Positions 34,567-42,955 are shown, counted from the stretch's first letter. The stretch is 64,000 nucleotides of DNA from Arthrobacter sp. Leaf137 (GCF_001423525.1 NZ_LMOI01000012.1:66115-130114), one strand, 5' to 3'. The notes: generated by a model not told the origin, from the sequence alone. Numbers and translations: made by a program.

Positions 34567-36003
34567 CTAGATGGCTTTGCCGGGGTTGAGCAATGCGTGC
34601 GGGTCCAGGGCTGCTTTGATGGCGTGCTGCGCCTGGCGGATCCGGGGGGACAGTTCCAGCGCGGCCCAGTCCTGCTTGATGCTGCCGATGCCGTGTTCGC
34701 CGGTGACGGTGCCGCCGAGCGAGAGTGCCACACGGACCAGTTCGGTGGCGGCCTCCTGCAAGGCCGCCGGCGGCCGCGCGGGGTCGTCGCCGGGCTGCTT
34801 GTCGAGGGTGATCAGCGGGTGGAGGTTGCCGTCACCGGCGTGCGATACGGCGGAGATATCCACGCCAAAGCGTGCTTCCAGGGCCGGGAACGCTGCGTAG
34901 ACCTCAGGCAGCCGGGACTTCGGGACGGCAATGTCCTCGCCGATGTACCACTTGTCCTGCGGGAGGCCGCGGCCGCTGCGGCGCAGCTCCCATAGCCGCA
35001 CGCCGTCGTCGTCCGATTCCACTGTGACCCGCCCGCCGGCGGCGGTGAGCGCCGCGGCAATGTCGGCGGACTGTGCCTCGATGCCGTAGCCGTCGAGTTC
35101 GATCAGGATCAGCGCGGCGCCGCGGCCGCGGAGGCTGGTACCGGAATGGCTGTCGATGTTTTCCAGGCTGGGGGTATCGAAGAACTCAATGGCAGCGGGC
35201 CGGACCGGGGAGAGGGTGATGGCGGAAAGGCCCTTGGCGCCGGCTTCCGTGCTGTCGAAGAACGCCGTGACGGTCCTTCGGGCCACCGGGATGGGCCGCA
35301 GCCGGACGGTGGCGCTGACCACGATCCCCAGGATTCCTTCCGAGCCGACAAACAGCGAGGTCAGGTCCAGCCCGGTCACGCCCTTGATGGAGCGGTGCCC
35401 CACGCTGACCAGGCTGCCGTCAGCGAGGACGACGTCGAGGGCCAGGACAGATTCACGGGTCACCCCGTACTTGGCGCACCTCAGCCCTCCGGCGTTGGTG
35501 GCGATGTTGCCGCCGATCGACGAGATGTCGAAGCTGGCAGGATCAGGGGCATAAAACAGTCCGTACGGGGCCAGACGTGCGTTCAGTTCAGCGTTAATGA
35601 GGCCCGGTTCCACTACGGCAACTTCGTCCAGCGGCGAAACCTCGATGACAGCCGTCAGCCGTTCCGTGGACACCACCACCTGGCCGGCCTCGGCGGTGGC
35701 GCCGCCGGACAGTCCGGTACCGGCGCCGCGGGGAACCACCGAAACTCCCAATTCAGCGGCCAGCCGCACCACCTGCTGCACCTCAGCGGCGCTGGTGGGG
35801 AAAACGACGGCGGGACCAACCGCGCCGGCGTCGCGCCCGGCGCTTTTCGCCGTCGCGGCATCGTAACGGTAGGGCCCGGTTTCCGGTGCCGGCGCCAACA
35901 CCTCAATGTTCGGGTGGCGGGCGGACAGTTCCAGGACGAATGAGTCCACGGCCCGCTGCGGATGGGTGGGGCGCGGCCGCGCTTCGGGTTCTGCTGATGT
36001 CAT
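34567..36003 (-). CDS. FAD-linked oxidase of the GlcD/D-lactate dehydrogenase type
   Basis: 478 residues from the ATG at 36003, which follows a GAAAGAG site. The PCMH FAD-binding domain carries 'VVPRGAGTGLSGG' and 'IGGNIATNAGGLRCAKYG', and the C-terminal FAD-oxidase domain carries 'DISAVSHAGDGNLHPLI' and closes with 'GEHGIGSIKQDW...DPHALLNPGK'. This family oxidises D-2-hydroxy acids (glycolate, D-lactate, 2-hydroxyglutarate). It is the first gene of the operon with the second importer and the aminotransferase, so it probably acts on the imported compound or on a product of it. The exact acid is unknown. Confidence 0.93.
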   Translation of the reverse strand: MTSAEPEARPRPTHPQRAVDSFVLELSARHPNIEVLAPAPETGPYRYDAATAKSAGRDAGAVGPAVVFPTSAAEVQQVVRLAAELGVSVVPRGAGTGLSGGATAEAGQVVVSTERLTAVIEVSPLDEVAVVEPGLINAELNARLAPYGLFYAPDPASFDISSIGGNIATNAGGLRCAKYGVTRESVLALDVVLADGSLVSVGHRSIKGVTGLDLTSLFVGSEGILGIVVSATVRLRPIPVARRTVTAFFDSTEAGAKGLSAITLSPVRPAAIEFFDTPSLENIDSHSGTSLRGRGAALILIELDGYGIEAQSADIAAALTAAGGRVTVESDDDGVRLWELRRSGRGLPQDKWYIGEDIAVPKSRLPEVYAAFPALEARFGVDISAVSHAGDGNLHPLITLDKQPGDDPARPPAALQEAATELVRVALSLGGTVTGEHGIGSIKQDWAALELSPRIRQAQHAIKAALDPHALLNPGKAI

Positions 36004-36350
36004 GCCGGATCTCTTTCGGGGTGGGTGCATGGCGGAAGAATGTGACAGGAGGGGAAAGGGGAATTTTCCCGGAGTGTCATTTTTCAATTCGGTTCTAAGG
36101 AAAATTAGCTTTGTTGGCCCCTGTGCCGCGAACCTGGACGAAACCGGAATAAACAAATCGAAATTGCAGGACATGCGGATCAACGGGCGGTAAGAAACTG
36201 TCATGAACGGCGTAACAGTCCCGTCAGATGACACCGCGGGTACCGGCGTGAAGCCGCGTTGCGGAGCGCGTCAGTGCATTGCGGCGGTGCTTGTCGAATT
36301 GATTTGGGTAATGGTTTGGTGAGGTAACGATCCAAACGAGAGGCCACATA
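36004..36350. other. Divergent AT-richer control region between the FAD oxidase operon and flavin reductase
   Basis: About 350 bases, clearly richer in A/T than its surroundings, especially 36055-36185. It must hold promoters for both directions. A palindrome GGGAA-TT-TTCCC lies at 36059-36070, about 55-65 bases before the oxidase start. No convincing gene is present on either strand. Confidence 0.5.
36059..36070. promoter_or_regulatory. Short palindrome GGGAATTTTCCC (candidate operator)
   Basis: Five-base arms with a two-base centre, in the divergent spacer close to the FAD oxidase operon. Position suits a regulator site; the regulator is not encoded nearby. Confidence 0.3.
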
Positions 36351-36863
36351 ATGACAGCCACATCAGATCTTGCCCCCCGCCGGCTTCGCGATATTTTTGG
36401 AACCTTTGCTAGCGGGCTGACGGTAATTACCAGCTCAACTCCGCAAGGGCCGGCGGGCTTTACCTGCCAGTCGTTCGCATCCCTGTCGCTGGAACCCGCG
36501 CTGGTCACGTTCAGCCCCGCCCGAACCTCCAGCACGTGGCCCGTCCTCCGGGACGCGGGCTCGTTCACGGTGAACATCCTGCCGGCCGAACACCAGCACC
36601 TCGCCGGACAGTTTGCCCGCTCCGGAACGGACAAGTTCGCCGGGGTCAGCCACACGTCCTCGCCCCTGGGCAACCCCATCCTTGATGATGCCCTCGCCTG
36701 GATCGATTGCGAACTCCACGCGGAGTACGACGGCGGCGACCACACCATTGTGGTGGCCAGCGTGAGGCACCTGAGTGCCCGGACGGACGCAGAGCCGCTG
36801 CTGTTCTTCAAAGGCCGTTACGCCGGACTTTCGCCGGTCCGCCTGCTCGAAGCGGCCAGCTGA
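36351..36863 (+). CDS. Flavin reductase (FMN-binding split-barrel, HpaC/DszD-like)
   Basis: 170 residues from an ATG with GAGAGG upstream. Family marks: 'LRDIFGTFASGLTVITS', 'GFTCQSFASLSLEPALVTFSPARTS' (FMN-binding segment), 'FTVNILPAEHQHLAGQFA', and 'GDHTIVVASVRHL'. Such proteins reduce FMN or FAD with NAD(P)H and hand it to two-component monooxygenases. A possible partner is the monooxygenase half of the fusion at 25098, about 10 kb away. It is divergent from the FAD oxidase/importer operon and probably shares its control region. Confidence 0.92.
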   Translation: MTATSDLAPRRLRDIFGTFASGLTVITSSTPQGPAGFTCQSFASLSLEPALVTFSPARTSSTWPVLRDAGSFTVNILPAEHQHLAGQFARSGTDKFAGVSHTSSPLGNPILDDALAWIDCELHAEYDGGDHTIVVASVRHLSARTDAEPLLFFKGRYAGLSPVRLLEAAS

Positions 36864-36975
36864 CCACCCACTTCCGCTTCGGGTTGACGACGCCGTTGGC
36901 GGCCGTCTCCGGCCGGGTCGCGGCGCTGTCCTGAACCGGTTCCCTGCAGGGTTCTTGCATCCGCACCGCCGAGTA

Positions 36976-37009
36976 GTAAGCTTGCTGAGCATTACCGTAA
37001 GCTTGCTGA
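36976..37009 (+). repeat. Two 13-bp direct repeats GTAAGCTTGCTGA, period 21
   Basis: Identical copies at 36976-36988 and 36997-37009 lie 26 bases before the start of the next gene. A 21-base period is two helical turns, so a regulator could bind both copies on one face. The second copy overlaps the expected -10 region. Confidence 0.6.
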
Positions 37010-37034
37010 TTAGCGGACGAGGGAAGCAGGAACA

Positions 37035-37382
37035 ATGGGCGCAGTATTCGGCGTTGCCTGGTCACTGATGCTCACTGCCTGTGGAGCAGCCGTTGCCGCG
37101 TCCGCCCCCTACGGCGATGCGGCACCGGGCGGACAGTACCTCGCTGGCCACGTGCTGCTGGGCGTGGGCATCGGGCAGCTGGCAGCGGTCCTGTTGCGCG
37201 CCACACTGCAGGTCGTGCTCCGGCGCCTCCGTGCTGCCACACGGCCCGGCCCGCAGGCAGTTGCCGGGGCGGATGCCGCTCCGCGCGATACCGCCGCAGC
37301 CCCTGTTCCGTCGCGGGTTTCCACCTTGCCGATGCGCCCGGCTGCGTCCCTGGCCCCACTCCGGGGCCGGCATGCTGCCTGA
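37035..37382 (+). CDS. Small membrane protein, unknown function
   Basis: 115 residues; ATG preceded by GCAGGA. Two likely membrane helices (about residues 4-24 and 37-60) are followed by a positively charged 'RRLRAATRP' stretch and an Ala/Pro-rich soluble tail. No family recognised. The stop overlaps the start of the next gene by 11 bases, so the two are likely made together. The paired 13-bp repeats upstream suggest a dedicated regulator. Confidence 0.65.
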   Translation: MGAVFGVAWSLMLTACGAAVAASAPYGDAAPGGQYLAGHVLLGVGIGQLAAVLLRATLQVVLRRLRAATRPGPQAVAGADAAPRDTAAAPVPSRVSTLPMRPAASLAPLRGRHAA

Positions 37383-38016
37383 GCTGCTGCCCAGCGGGGA
37401 AGGCCGCGCCGCCGTTCCCGTTGCCCCGTCCTTGCCAGGACCACGCCCCCATCGACTCTCACGCTCCACGCTGCTCCGAAGCGGCATCGCCGTCCTGCTC
37501 GCTGCGGGACTCACGGCCGCCTCCCTGGCGGTCTACCAGGAGCAGCAGGCCGGCGACACCGATCAGGCCACCTTGCGGGGCTTCCAGATCCGGGTCCTGA
37601 GCATCAGCCAGGCGGCAGCGGAAAACAGGCTGGAAGGCGCACTGGCGGCACTGCAGGGGCTCGAGGACGACCTCGACCGTGCTGCCCTCGACGGCCGGAT
37701 CACCGCCCCGAGGCTGCGCGGCATCGAGAGTGCCCTGGGCGCCGTGCGGGCCGACATCACCGGGCAGCTTGACTCCCGGGCCGCGGCGGCCGGTACCGCC
37801 GCTGCCGCCGGGACAGCACCCACAGCGGACACCACCACGTCCGCGGACGGCACGCCCACATCCGGTTCTGCGGGCGCCGGAGCCGTGCCGGCACCTTCCC
37901 CTGCGGCACCTGCTGCTGCCGTGCCGGCACCCGCACCCGCCGTGCAGCAGCAGCCCGGCCCTCCGCCCGGCGTCACAGCACCACAGGGCAAAGCCAAGGG
38001 CCACAACAAACCCTGA
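37372..38016 (+). CDS. Single-pass, Ala/Pro-rich surface-type protein
   Basis: 214 residues, starting inside the end of the previous gene (ATGCTGCCTGA). One membrane helix at about 40-60 follows an Arg-rich N-terminus, so the rest is probably outside. A predicted helical region (about 65-140, 'LSISQAAAENRLEGALAALQ', 'RLRGIESALGAVRADI') leads to a low-complexity Ala/Thr/Pro tail ending 'GKAKGHNKP'. It resembles the loosely defined 'mucin-associated surface protein' group of Arthrobacter. Function unknown. Confidence 0.7.
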   Translation: MLPELLPSGEGRAAVPVAPSLPGPRPHRLSRSTLLRSGIAVLLAAGLTAASLAVYQEQQAGDTDQATLRGFQIRVLSISQAAAENRLEGALAALQGLEDDLDRAALDGRITAPRLRGIESALGAVRADITGQLDSRAAAAGTAAAAGTAPTADTTTSADGTPTSGSAGAGAVPAPSPAAPAAAVPAPAPAVQQQPGPPPGVTAPQGKAKGHNKP

Positions 38017-38026
38017 CCCGTATGCC

Positions 38027-38096
38027 GGGACTCCGCTGCAGGGACTGCGCTGCAGGGACTGCGCTGCAGGGACTGCGCTGCAGGGACTGCGCGGGA
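38027..38096 (+). repeat. 14-bp tandem repeat, five units
   Basis: GGGACTGCGCTGCA is repeated head to tail: 38027-38040 (one mismatch), three perfect copies 38041-38082, and a last diverged unit 38083-38096. It begins 11 bases after the stop of the surface-protein gene and ends about 25 bases before the GTG start of the helicase. Since 14 is not a multiple of three, copy-number change would shift any frame through it, which argues that it is not coding. Confidence 0.95.
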
Positions 38097-38120
38097 CGGT
38101 ACTGGAGGCAGAATGGACAC

Positions 38121-40757
38121 GTGAGTTTGTCCGCCGGTCCGTCCGCCACCCCTGATATCCAGCCCTTTGACCTCGCTGCCATCGGCGCGGACCTGGCGTT
38201 CGCACGGTCCCTCCCGGAACTCCGGAAGGCGCTCGACGCCGGCGGCCCGTCAGCCGCGGCCGTGGTCCAGGCCCCTCCCGGCACCGGCAAGACCACCATG
38301 CTGCCGCCGCTGATGGCCAACGTGGCCGGCGGAACGGGCCGCGTTGTAGTAACCCAGCCGCGCCGGGTGGCAGCCCGAGCCGCCGCACGGCGGCTTGCCG
38401 CCCTGGATGCCAGCCCGCTGGGCGGCAGGGTGGGCTACACCGTCCGCGGCGAGCGCCGGGCCGGAGCGGAAACCCTCGTCGAGTTCGTGACCCCCGGCAT
38501 CCTGCTGCGCCGCATGCTGTCAGATCCCGGGTTGACGGGCGTGGCCGGCGTCGTGCTGGACGAAGTCCATGAACGGGGCCTGGAAACGGACCTGCTGGTG
38601 GGAATGCTTGCCGAGGTGCGGCAATTGCGCGGCGACCTGCAGGTGGTGGCCATGTCCGCAACGGTGGAGGCTGCGCGGTTCGCGGCGCTGCTGGGGGACC
38701 CCGGCGCCGAACGGCCTGCTCCCGTGGTGGACTCGCCGTCGGTCCTCCACCCCCTGGAGGTCCGCTGGCGTCCAGCCGCGGCTCCGCGGCTGGACGACCG
38801 CGGCGTGACGCGTGCCTTCCTTGACCACGTCGCCACCACCGCGGCAGAAGCCACGGTGCACGCCCTGCGTACGGAGCCCTCGTCCGATGCCCTGGTGTTT
38901 CTTCCCGGCGCCCGCGAGGTGGCCCACGTTGCGGCCGGCCTGCGGCACCGGCTGGGCGCCGCAGTGGACGTCCTCGAACTCCACGGCCAAGCCGGCCCTG
39001 CAGACCAGGACCGGGCAGTCTCGGGCCGCCTGCCGGGCGGTAAACCAAGGATCATCGTGTCCACGGACCTTGCCGAATCGTCGCTGACGGTACCCGGCGT
39101 CCGCCTGGTCATCGACTCCGGGCTGGCCAGGGAACCCCGGCGCGACGCTGCCCGCGGCATGGCCGGCCTGGTGACCGTGTCCTGCGCACGCGCCTCGGCG
39201 GAGCAGCGGGCGGGCCGTGCTGCGCGTCAGGGGCCCGGAACCGTGGTCCGCTGCTACAGCCAGCAGGCATTCGGTGCGGCGCCCGCACATGCGACCCCGG
39301 AAATCAGGGTGGCGGACCTGGCCGGTGCCGCCCTGACCCTGGCCTGCTGGGGTTCCCCCGGAGGCCACGGCCTGGCGCTGCCGGACGCGCCGCCGCGGCA
39401 GGCCATGGACGAGGCCATGGAAGTGTTGCGGGAGCTCGGCGCCGTAACGCCGGACGGCCATGCCACCGCCACGGGCCGGGTGCTCGCCGAGATCCCGGCA
39501 GATCCCCGGCTGGCCCGGGCACTGCTCGACGGCGCCGCGGAGGTGGGTGCCCAGGCGGCCGCCGAAGTGGTGGTGGCCATTGCCGGAGACCAGCGGGCGC
39601 CCGACGCCGACCTGCCGCGGCTGCTCGGCAGGTTGCGTACGGAGGCGGGGCCGGCCCAGCGGCGGTGGCAGGAGGAGACCCGGCGCCTGGAAGCACTGGC
39701 CCGCCGGCACGGGTCCAACGCCGCAGGACGCAACGCGGCCGGACGCACCGGGCCCGCCACCGTCGAGGCGCCGGGCGCCGTCGTCGCGCTGGCATACCCG
39801 GACCGCGTTGCACGCCTGGTGCCCGGAGACGGACCCGCCCGTTACCTGCTGAGCTCCGGGACCAGGGCCGGACTGCCGGCGGGCAGTTCACTGGGCGGCC
39901 ATGAGTGGCTCGCGGTCGCGGAAGTGTCGCGGACCGGTGGACGGGACGCCGCGGGCACCGGGGCAGTGATCAGGTCTGCGGCGCCGCTCACCGCAGCGCA
40001 GGCCGAGTCCGCCGCCAGCCACCTCCTGGCCGAGGCCGTTGAGGCTGAGTTCCGTCAGGGGCGGGTCACGGCACGGAAGGTGCGGCGCCTGGGTGCCATC
40101 GTGCTGGCGGAGACTCCCGTCCGGCCCACGCCGGAGGCGGGCCGTGCGGCGGTCAGCGCGGCCTTGCGCCGGGAGGGGCTCGCCCTGCTGGAATGGTCGA
40201 CGGCGGCACAGGACCTTCGCGGGCGCCTCGCCCTCCTGCACAGCGAACTGGGCGCACCGTGGCCGGATGTTTCGGACGGCGCGCTCCTGGAGCGCCTCGA
40301 TGAATGGCTCGGACCGGAACTCCAGGCACTCGCGGAAGGGGCCGCCGTCGGGCGCGTCGACCTGGCCGGACCACTGCGGAACCTGCTCCCCTGGCCCGAC
40401 GCTGCACGGTTCGATGAGCTGGCGCCCGAATGGCTTGAGGTCCCCAGCGGATCAAGGATCCGGGTGGCCTACCCGGTCCCCGGAGAGGAAACCACCCGGC
40501 CTGTGGTGGCTGTGAAGCTGCAGGAGTGCTTCGGGTTGGCCGAGTCACCGCGGCTGGCCGGCGGGCGTGTTCCGGTCCTGTTCCACCTGCTGTCCCCGGC
40601 ACGCCGGCCGCTGGCCGTCACCGACGACCTCACCTCGTTCTGGTCCGGGCCGTATGCCCAGGTCCGGGCCGAGATGCGCGGCAGATATCCCCGGCATCCG
40701 TGGCCCGAGGACCCCTGGGCAGCTCCGGCCACCGCACGGACCAACCGGCGCAACTGA
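38121..40757 (+). CDS. hrpB: ATP-dependent helicase HrpB
   Basis: 878 residues from a GTG preceded by GGAGG; a frame from 38022 would translate the 14-bp repeat and is rejected. DEAH-box superfamily 2 motifs: 'QAPPGTGKTT' (I), 'LDEVHERGLETD' (II, DEVH), 'AMSATVE' (III), 'STDLAESSLTV' (V) and 'EQRAGRAARQGPG' (VI). The C-terminal 'PFDLAAIGADL' head and 'SSFWSGPY'-like tail ('LTSFWSGPYAQVR', 'RYPRHPWPEDPW') identify HrpB. HrpB is an RNA/DNA helicase of poorly defined role, in some bacteria linked to mRNA processing or stress. The tandem repeat before it could affect expression. Confidence 0.93.
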   Translation: MSLSAGPSATPDIQPFDLAAIGADLAFARSLPELRKALDAGGPSAAAVVQAPPGTGKTTMLPPLMANVAGGTGRVVVTQPRRVAARAAARRLAALDASPLGGRVGYTVRGERRAGAETLVEFVTPGILLRRMLSDPGLTGVAGVVLDEVHERGLETDLLVGMLAEVRQLRGDLQVVAMSATVEAARFAALLGDPGAERPAPVVDSPSVLHPLEVRWRPAAAPRLDDRGVTRAFLDHVATTAAEATVHALRTEPSSDALVFLPGAREVAHVAAGLRHRLGAAVDVLELHGQAGPADQDRAVSGRLPGGKPRIIVSTDLAESSLTVPGVRLVIDSGLAREPRRDAARGMAGLVTVSCARASAEQRAGRAARQGPGTVVRCYSQQAFGAAPAHATPEIRVADLAGAALTLACWGSPGGHGLALPDAPPRQAMDEAMEVLRELGAVTPDGHATATGRVLAEIPADPRLARALLDGAAEVGAQAAAEVVVAIAGDQRAPDADLPRLLGRLRTEAGPAQRRWQEETRRLEALARRHGSNAAGRNAAGRTGPATVEAPGAVVALAYPDRVARLVPGDGPARYLLSSGTRAGLPAGSSLGGHEWLAVAEVSRTGGRDAAGTGAVIRSAAPLTAAQAESAASHLLAEAVEAEFRQGRVTARKVRRLGAIVLAETPVRPTPEAGRAAVSAALRREGLALLEWSTAAQDLRGRLALLHSELGAPWPDVSDGALLERLDEWLGPELQALAEGAAVGRVDLAGPLRNLLPWPDAARFDELAPEWLEVPSGSRIRVAYPVPGEETTRPVVAVKLQECFGLAESPRLAGGRVPVLFHLLSPARRPLAVTDDLTSFWSGPYAQVRAEMRGRYPRHPWPEDPWAAPATARTNRRN

Positions 40758-40918
40758 GGCGCGCACCGGCAGAACGCCACGGCGCACGGCTGGGCAGGCG
40801 GCTGCGTGAGAACAACGATACAAAGCCGAAACGTCCCGTCGACGTGCTGAAACATCCCTTGCCTAGGCTCATTCCTACGCGGACAGCGTGGTCCGCACCA
40901 CCTACGGAAGGACTCACC

Positions 40919-41065
40919 ATGTTTCTCTTGACCAGCCTCAACCTCCTGATGGACGGTCGCCGCAACGACGCCGGCGGATCCCGCAACACCGAGTCCGGCA
41001 CATTCCCGGCGGGCCGGCTGACCTCTGCAGCGTGGGAGGGCTGGTGGCACGAAGACGCCGCTTAG
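40919..41065 (+). CDS. 48-residue small protein, unknown function
   Basis: ATG at 40919 with GGAAGGA seven bases upstream opens a 48-codon frame ending TAG. The product begins 'MFLLTSLNLLMDGRR' and has a Gly/Asn/Ser/Thr middle and a Trp-rich end ('WEGWWHEDAA'). The good ribosome-binding site and high third-position GC support a real gene. No membrane helix long enough to span. No family recognised. It is convergent with the hydrolase gene behind it. Confidence 0.55.
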   Translation: MFLLTSLNLLMDGRRNDAGGSRNTESGTFPAGRLTSAAWEGWWHEDAA

Positions 41066-41087
41066 CCGGCGCCGGGATTGGTCGTCA

Positions 41088-41774
41088 TCAGCCGCTGGAT
41101 CTGATGAAATCCGCCACCGGCGACGCCACCGAGGCACCAACTTGGTCTGCGGGCCGTTTAGCCCCCGCCACCGCAAAGGAATGATCGCCGCCGTCCACCC
41201 ACTGCAGGACCGCCGTCGGGCCGATCCTGGCCACCACGTCCTCAAGGAGGGCGGCAGTGGCAAAGGTGTCCCGGCTGCCCTGCAGGAACAGCATGGGAGT
41301 GGTCAGGCCATACAGGTGTTCGTCGCGCAGCTTCTCCGGCTTGCCCGGCGGGTGCAGCGGGTAGCCGAGGTAGACGAGGCCGGCCGCCGGCATCCCCTCC
41401 GCCACGGCCATTGACGCCATCCGGCCGCCGAATGACTTACCGCAGGCCCACACGGGACCCGTGTCACCGTGGGCCGTTGCCTGCTCCACGGCGGTATCCA
41501 TGACTGCCCGCCAGGTGGCGATGGCCAGCGGCGGGCGGTCCGGAAATTTGCGGCCCGCTTCACGGTAGGGGAAGTTGAACCGCAGCGTGGCCAGGCCCAG
41601 TTGGTTCAGGGCATCGGTGAACCCGCGCAGGAACGGGTGCTCCATCCCGGCGCCGGCACCGTGCGCCACCACCACAGTAGGCGCGGGGCCCGCCGGGTTG
41701 TCCGGGCGGGCGTAATGGGCGGAGACGGCGGTATCGCCCACCGGGATGGACAGGTGCTGATCGGTTGCGGGCAT
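41088..41774 (-). CDS. Alpha/beta hydrolase (KANL3/Tex30-like, dienelactone-hydrolase related)
   Basis: 228 residues from the ATG at 41774. Motifs: 'VVVAHGAGAGMEHP' (oxyanion segment), 'GKSFGGRMAS' (nucleophile Ser in Gly-x-Ser-x-Gly-like 'KSFGG'), 'LFLQGSRDTFA' (acid Asp) and 'VDGGDHSFAV' (His). This is the small-hydrolase group related to human TEX30/KANL3, of unknown substrate. The divergent polymerase gene starts 70 bases away. Longer readings upstream run antisense through that gene and are rejected. Confidence 0.88.
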   Translation of the reverse strand: MPATDQHLSIPVGDTAVSAHYARPDNPAGPAPTVVVAHGAGAGMEHPFLRGFTDALNQLGLATLRFNFPYREAGRKFPDRPPLAIATWRAVMDTAVEQATAHGDTGPVWACGKSFGGRMASMAVAEGMPAAGLVYLGYPLHPPGKPEKLRDEHLYGLTTPMLFLQGSRDTFATAALLEDVVARIGPTAVLQWVDGGDHSFAVAGAKRPADQVGASVASPVADFIRSSG

Positions 41775-41843
41775 GGATCCATCATGCCGGACCTGGCAGG
41801 GCAAATGTGCTGCCGTTCGATGCGCGGGGTGTACGTTGTCCCC

Positions 41844-42860
41844 ATGGCGAGCGAACAGACCACCATCACTGTCCCGGGCCCCCACGGCGAGCGCGAGATG
41901 CGCATTTCCAGCCCCAGCCGGGTGTTGTTCCCGGACCTGGGACTGACCAAACTGGACCTCGCCCGGTATGTCTGCGAGGTGGGGGAGGCGTTCATCGCAG
42001 CGAACGGGGACCGTCCGGTGTCGCTTCAGCGGTACTCCGACAACATTGACGGGGAGATGTTCTTCTCGAAGAACCCGCCCAGGGGCACCCCGGATTTCGT
42101 CCGGTCCGTCAAGGTGGTGTATCCGAGCGCGCGTTCCCATCCGCAGCTGGTGCTGGACGAGCCGGCGGCCGCCGTCTGGGCCGTGCAGATGAACACCGTG
42201 GTGTTCCACCCCTGGCCGTCCAGGGCGGAGAACACGGACAACCCCGACCAGCTCCGCATCGACCTTGACCCCCAGCCCGGTACTGACTTCGACGACGCCA
42301 TCCCGGCCGCCCAGGTGCTGCGGGACGTCCTGGCCGAAGCCGGACTTGAGTCGTTCATCAAAACCTCGGGCAACCGGGGCCTGCATGTCTACGCCCCGAT
42401 CGAGCCTGCCCGCGAATTCCTTGACGTCCGGCACGCCGTTATTGCCGCCGCCCGGGAGGTGGAACGGCGGATGCCGGACAAAGTGACCACGGCGTGGTGG
42501 AAGGAGGAGCGCGGTGAGCGGATCTTCCTGGACTTCAACCAGGCCAACCGGGACCGGACCATCGCCGGCGCCTACAGCCCCCGCGCCCTGCCGCACGCCC
42601 CGGTCTCCTGTCCCATCACGTGGGATGAACTGGAAACCACTGATCCCCGGAAGTTCACGGTCCTCACCGTCCCGGACCGGCTGAAAACTGTCGGCGACCC
42701 CTGGGCCGGGTTCGGTGAAAAGCCCGGAAGTATCGGCACCCTGCTGGAGTGGTGGGAGAGGGACGCCAAAGACGGGCTTGGCGAGATGCCGTTCCCGCCG
42801 GACTACCCCAAGATGCCCGGCGAACCGCCCCGCGTCCAGCCCAGCCGGGCGAAAAAGTAG
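41844..42860 (+). CDS. Stand-alone LigD-type polymerase/primase domain protein
   Basis: 338 residues matching the polymerase domain of bacterial NHEJ ligase D (AEP superfamily). Motifs include 'RVLFPDLGLTKLDLARYV', 'GEMFFSKNPPRGTPDFV', the catalytic Asp pair in 'LRIDLDPQPG', 'SGNRGLHVYAPI' and 'RIFLDFNQANRDRTIAGAYSPR'. The ligase and nuclease domains are absent and no ku gene is adjacent. Separate PolDom genes are common in actinobacteria and act in end joining or gap filling with NTPs. The gene ends before a strong hairpin. Confidence 0.92.
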   Translation: MASEQTTITVPGPHGEREMRISSPSRVLFPDLGLTKLDLARYVCEVGEAFIAANGDRPVSLQRYSDNIDGEMFFSKNPPRGTPDFVRSVKVVYPSARSHPQLVLDEPAAAVWAVQMNTVVFHPWPSRAENTDNPDQLRIDLDPQPGTDFDDAIPAAQVLRDVLAEAGLESFIKTSGNRGLHVYAPIEPAREFLDVRHAVIAAAREVERRMPDKVTTAWWKEERGERIFLDFNQANRDRTIAGAYSPRALPHAPVSCPITWDELETTDPRKFTVLTVPDRLKTVGDPWAGFGEKPGSIGTLLEWWERDAKDGLGEMPFPPDYPKMPGEPPRVQPSRAKK

Positions 42861-42918
42861 ACTGACGCCAGCAACGACTGACCTGAGCCCTCCAAAACAG
42901 GGCACTTTGGCACGGACA

Positions 42919-42955
42919 CGCCGCCCGCCGTCGTCATTCACGACGGCGGGCGGCG
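42919..42955. terminator. Strong bidirectional terminator hairpin
   Basis: A perfect 16-bp stem (42919-42934 with 42940-42955) and a CATTC loop, in the gap between two convergent genes. No T-run on either side, as often in GC-rich actinobacteria. Confidence 0.75.

Noticed and set aside
38022..38120. N-terminal extension of HrpB through the 14-bp repeat
   Set aside because: It would encode Cys-rich repeats unlike any HrpB, and a GTG with a GGAGG site starts the family-like sequence at 38121.
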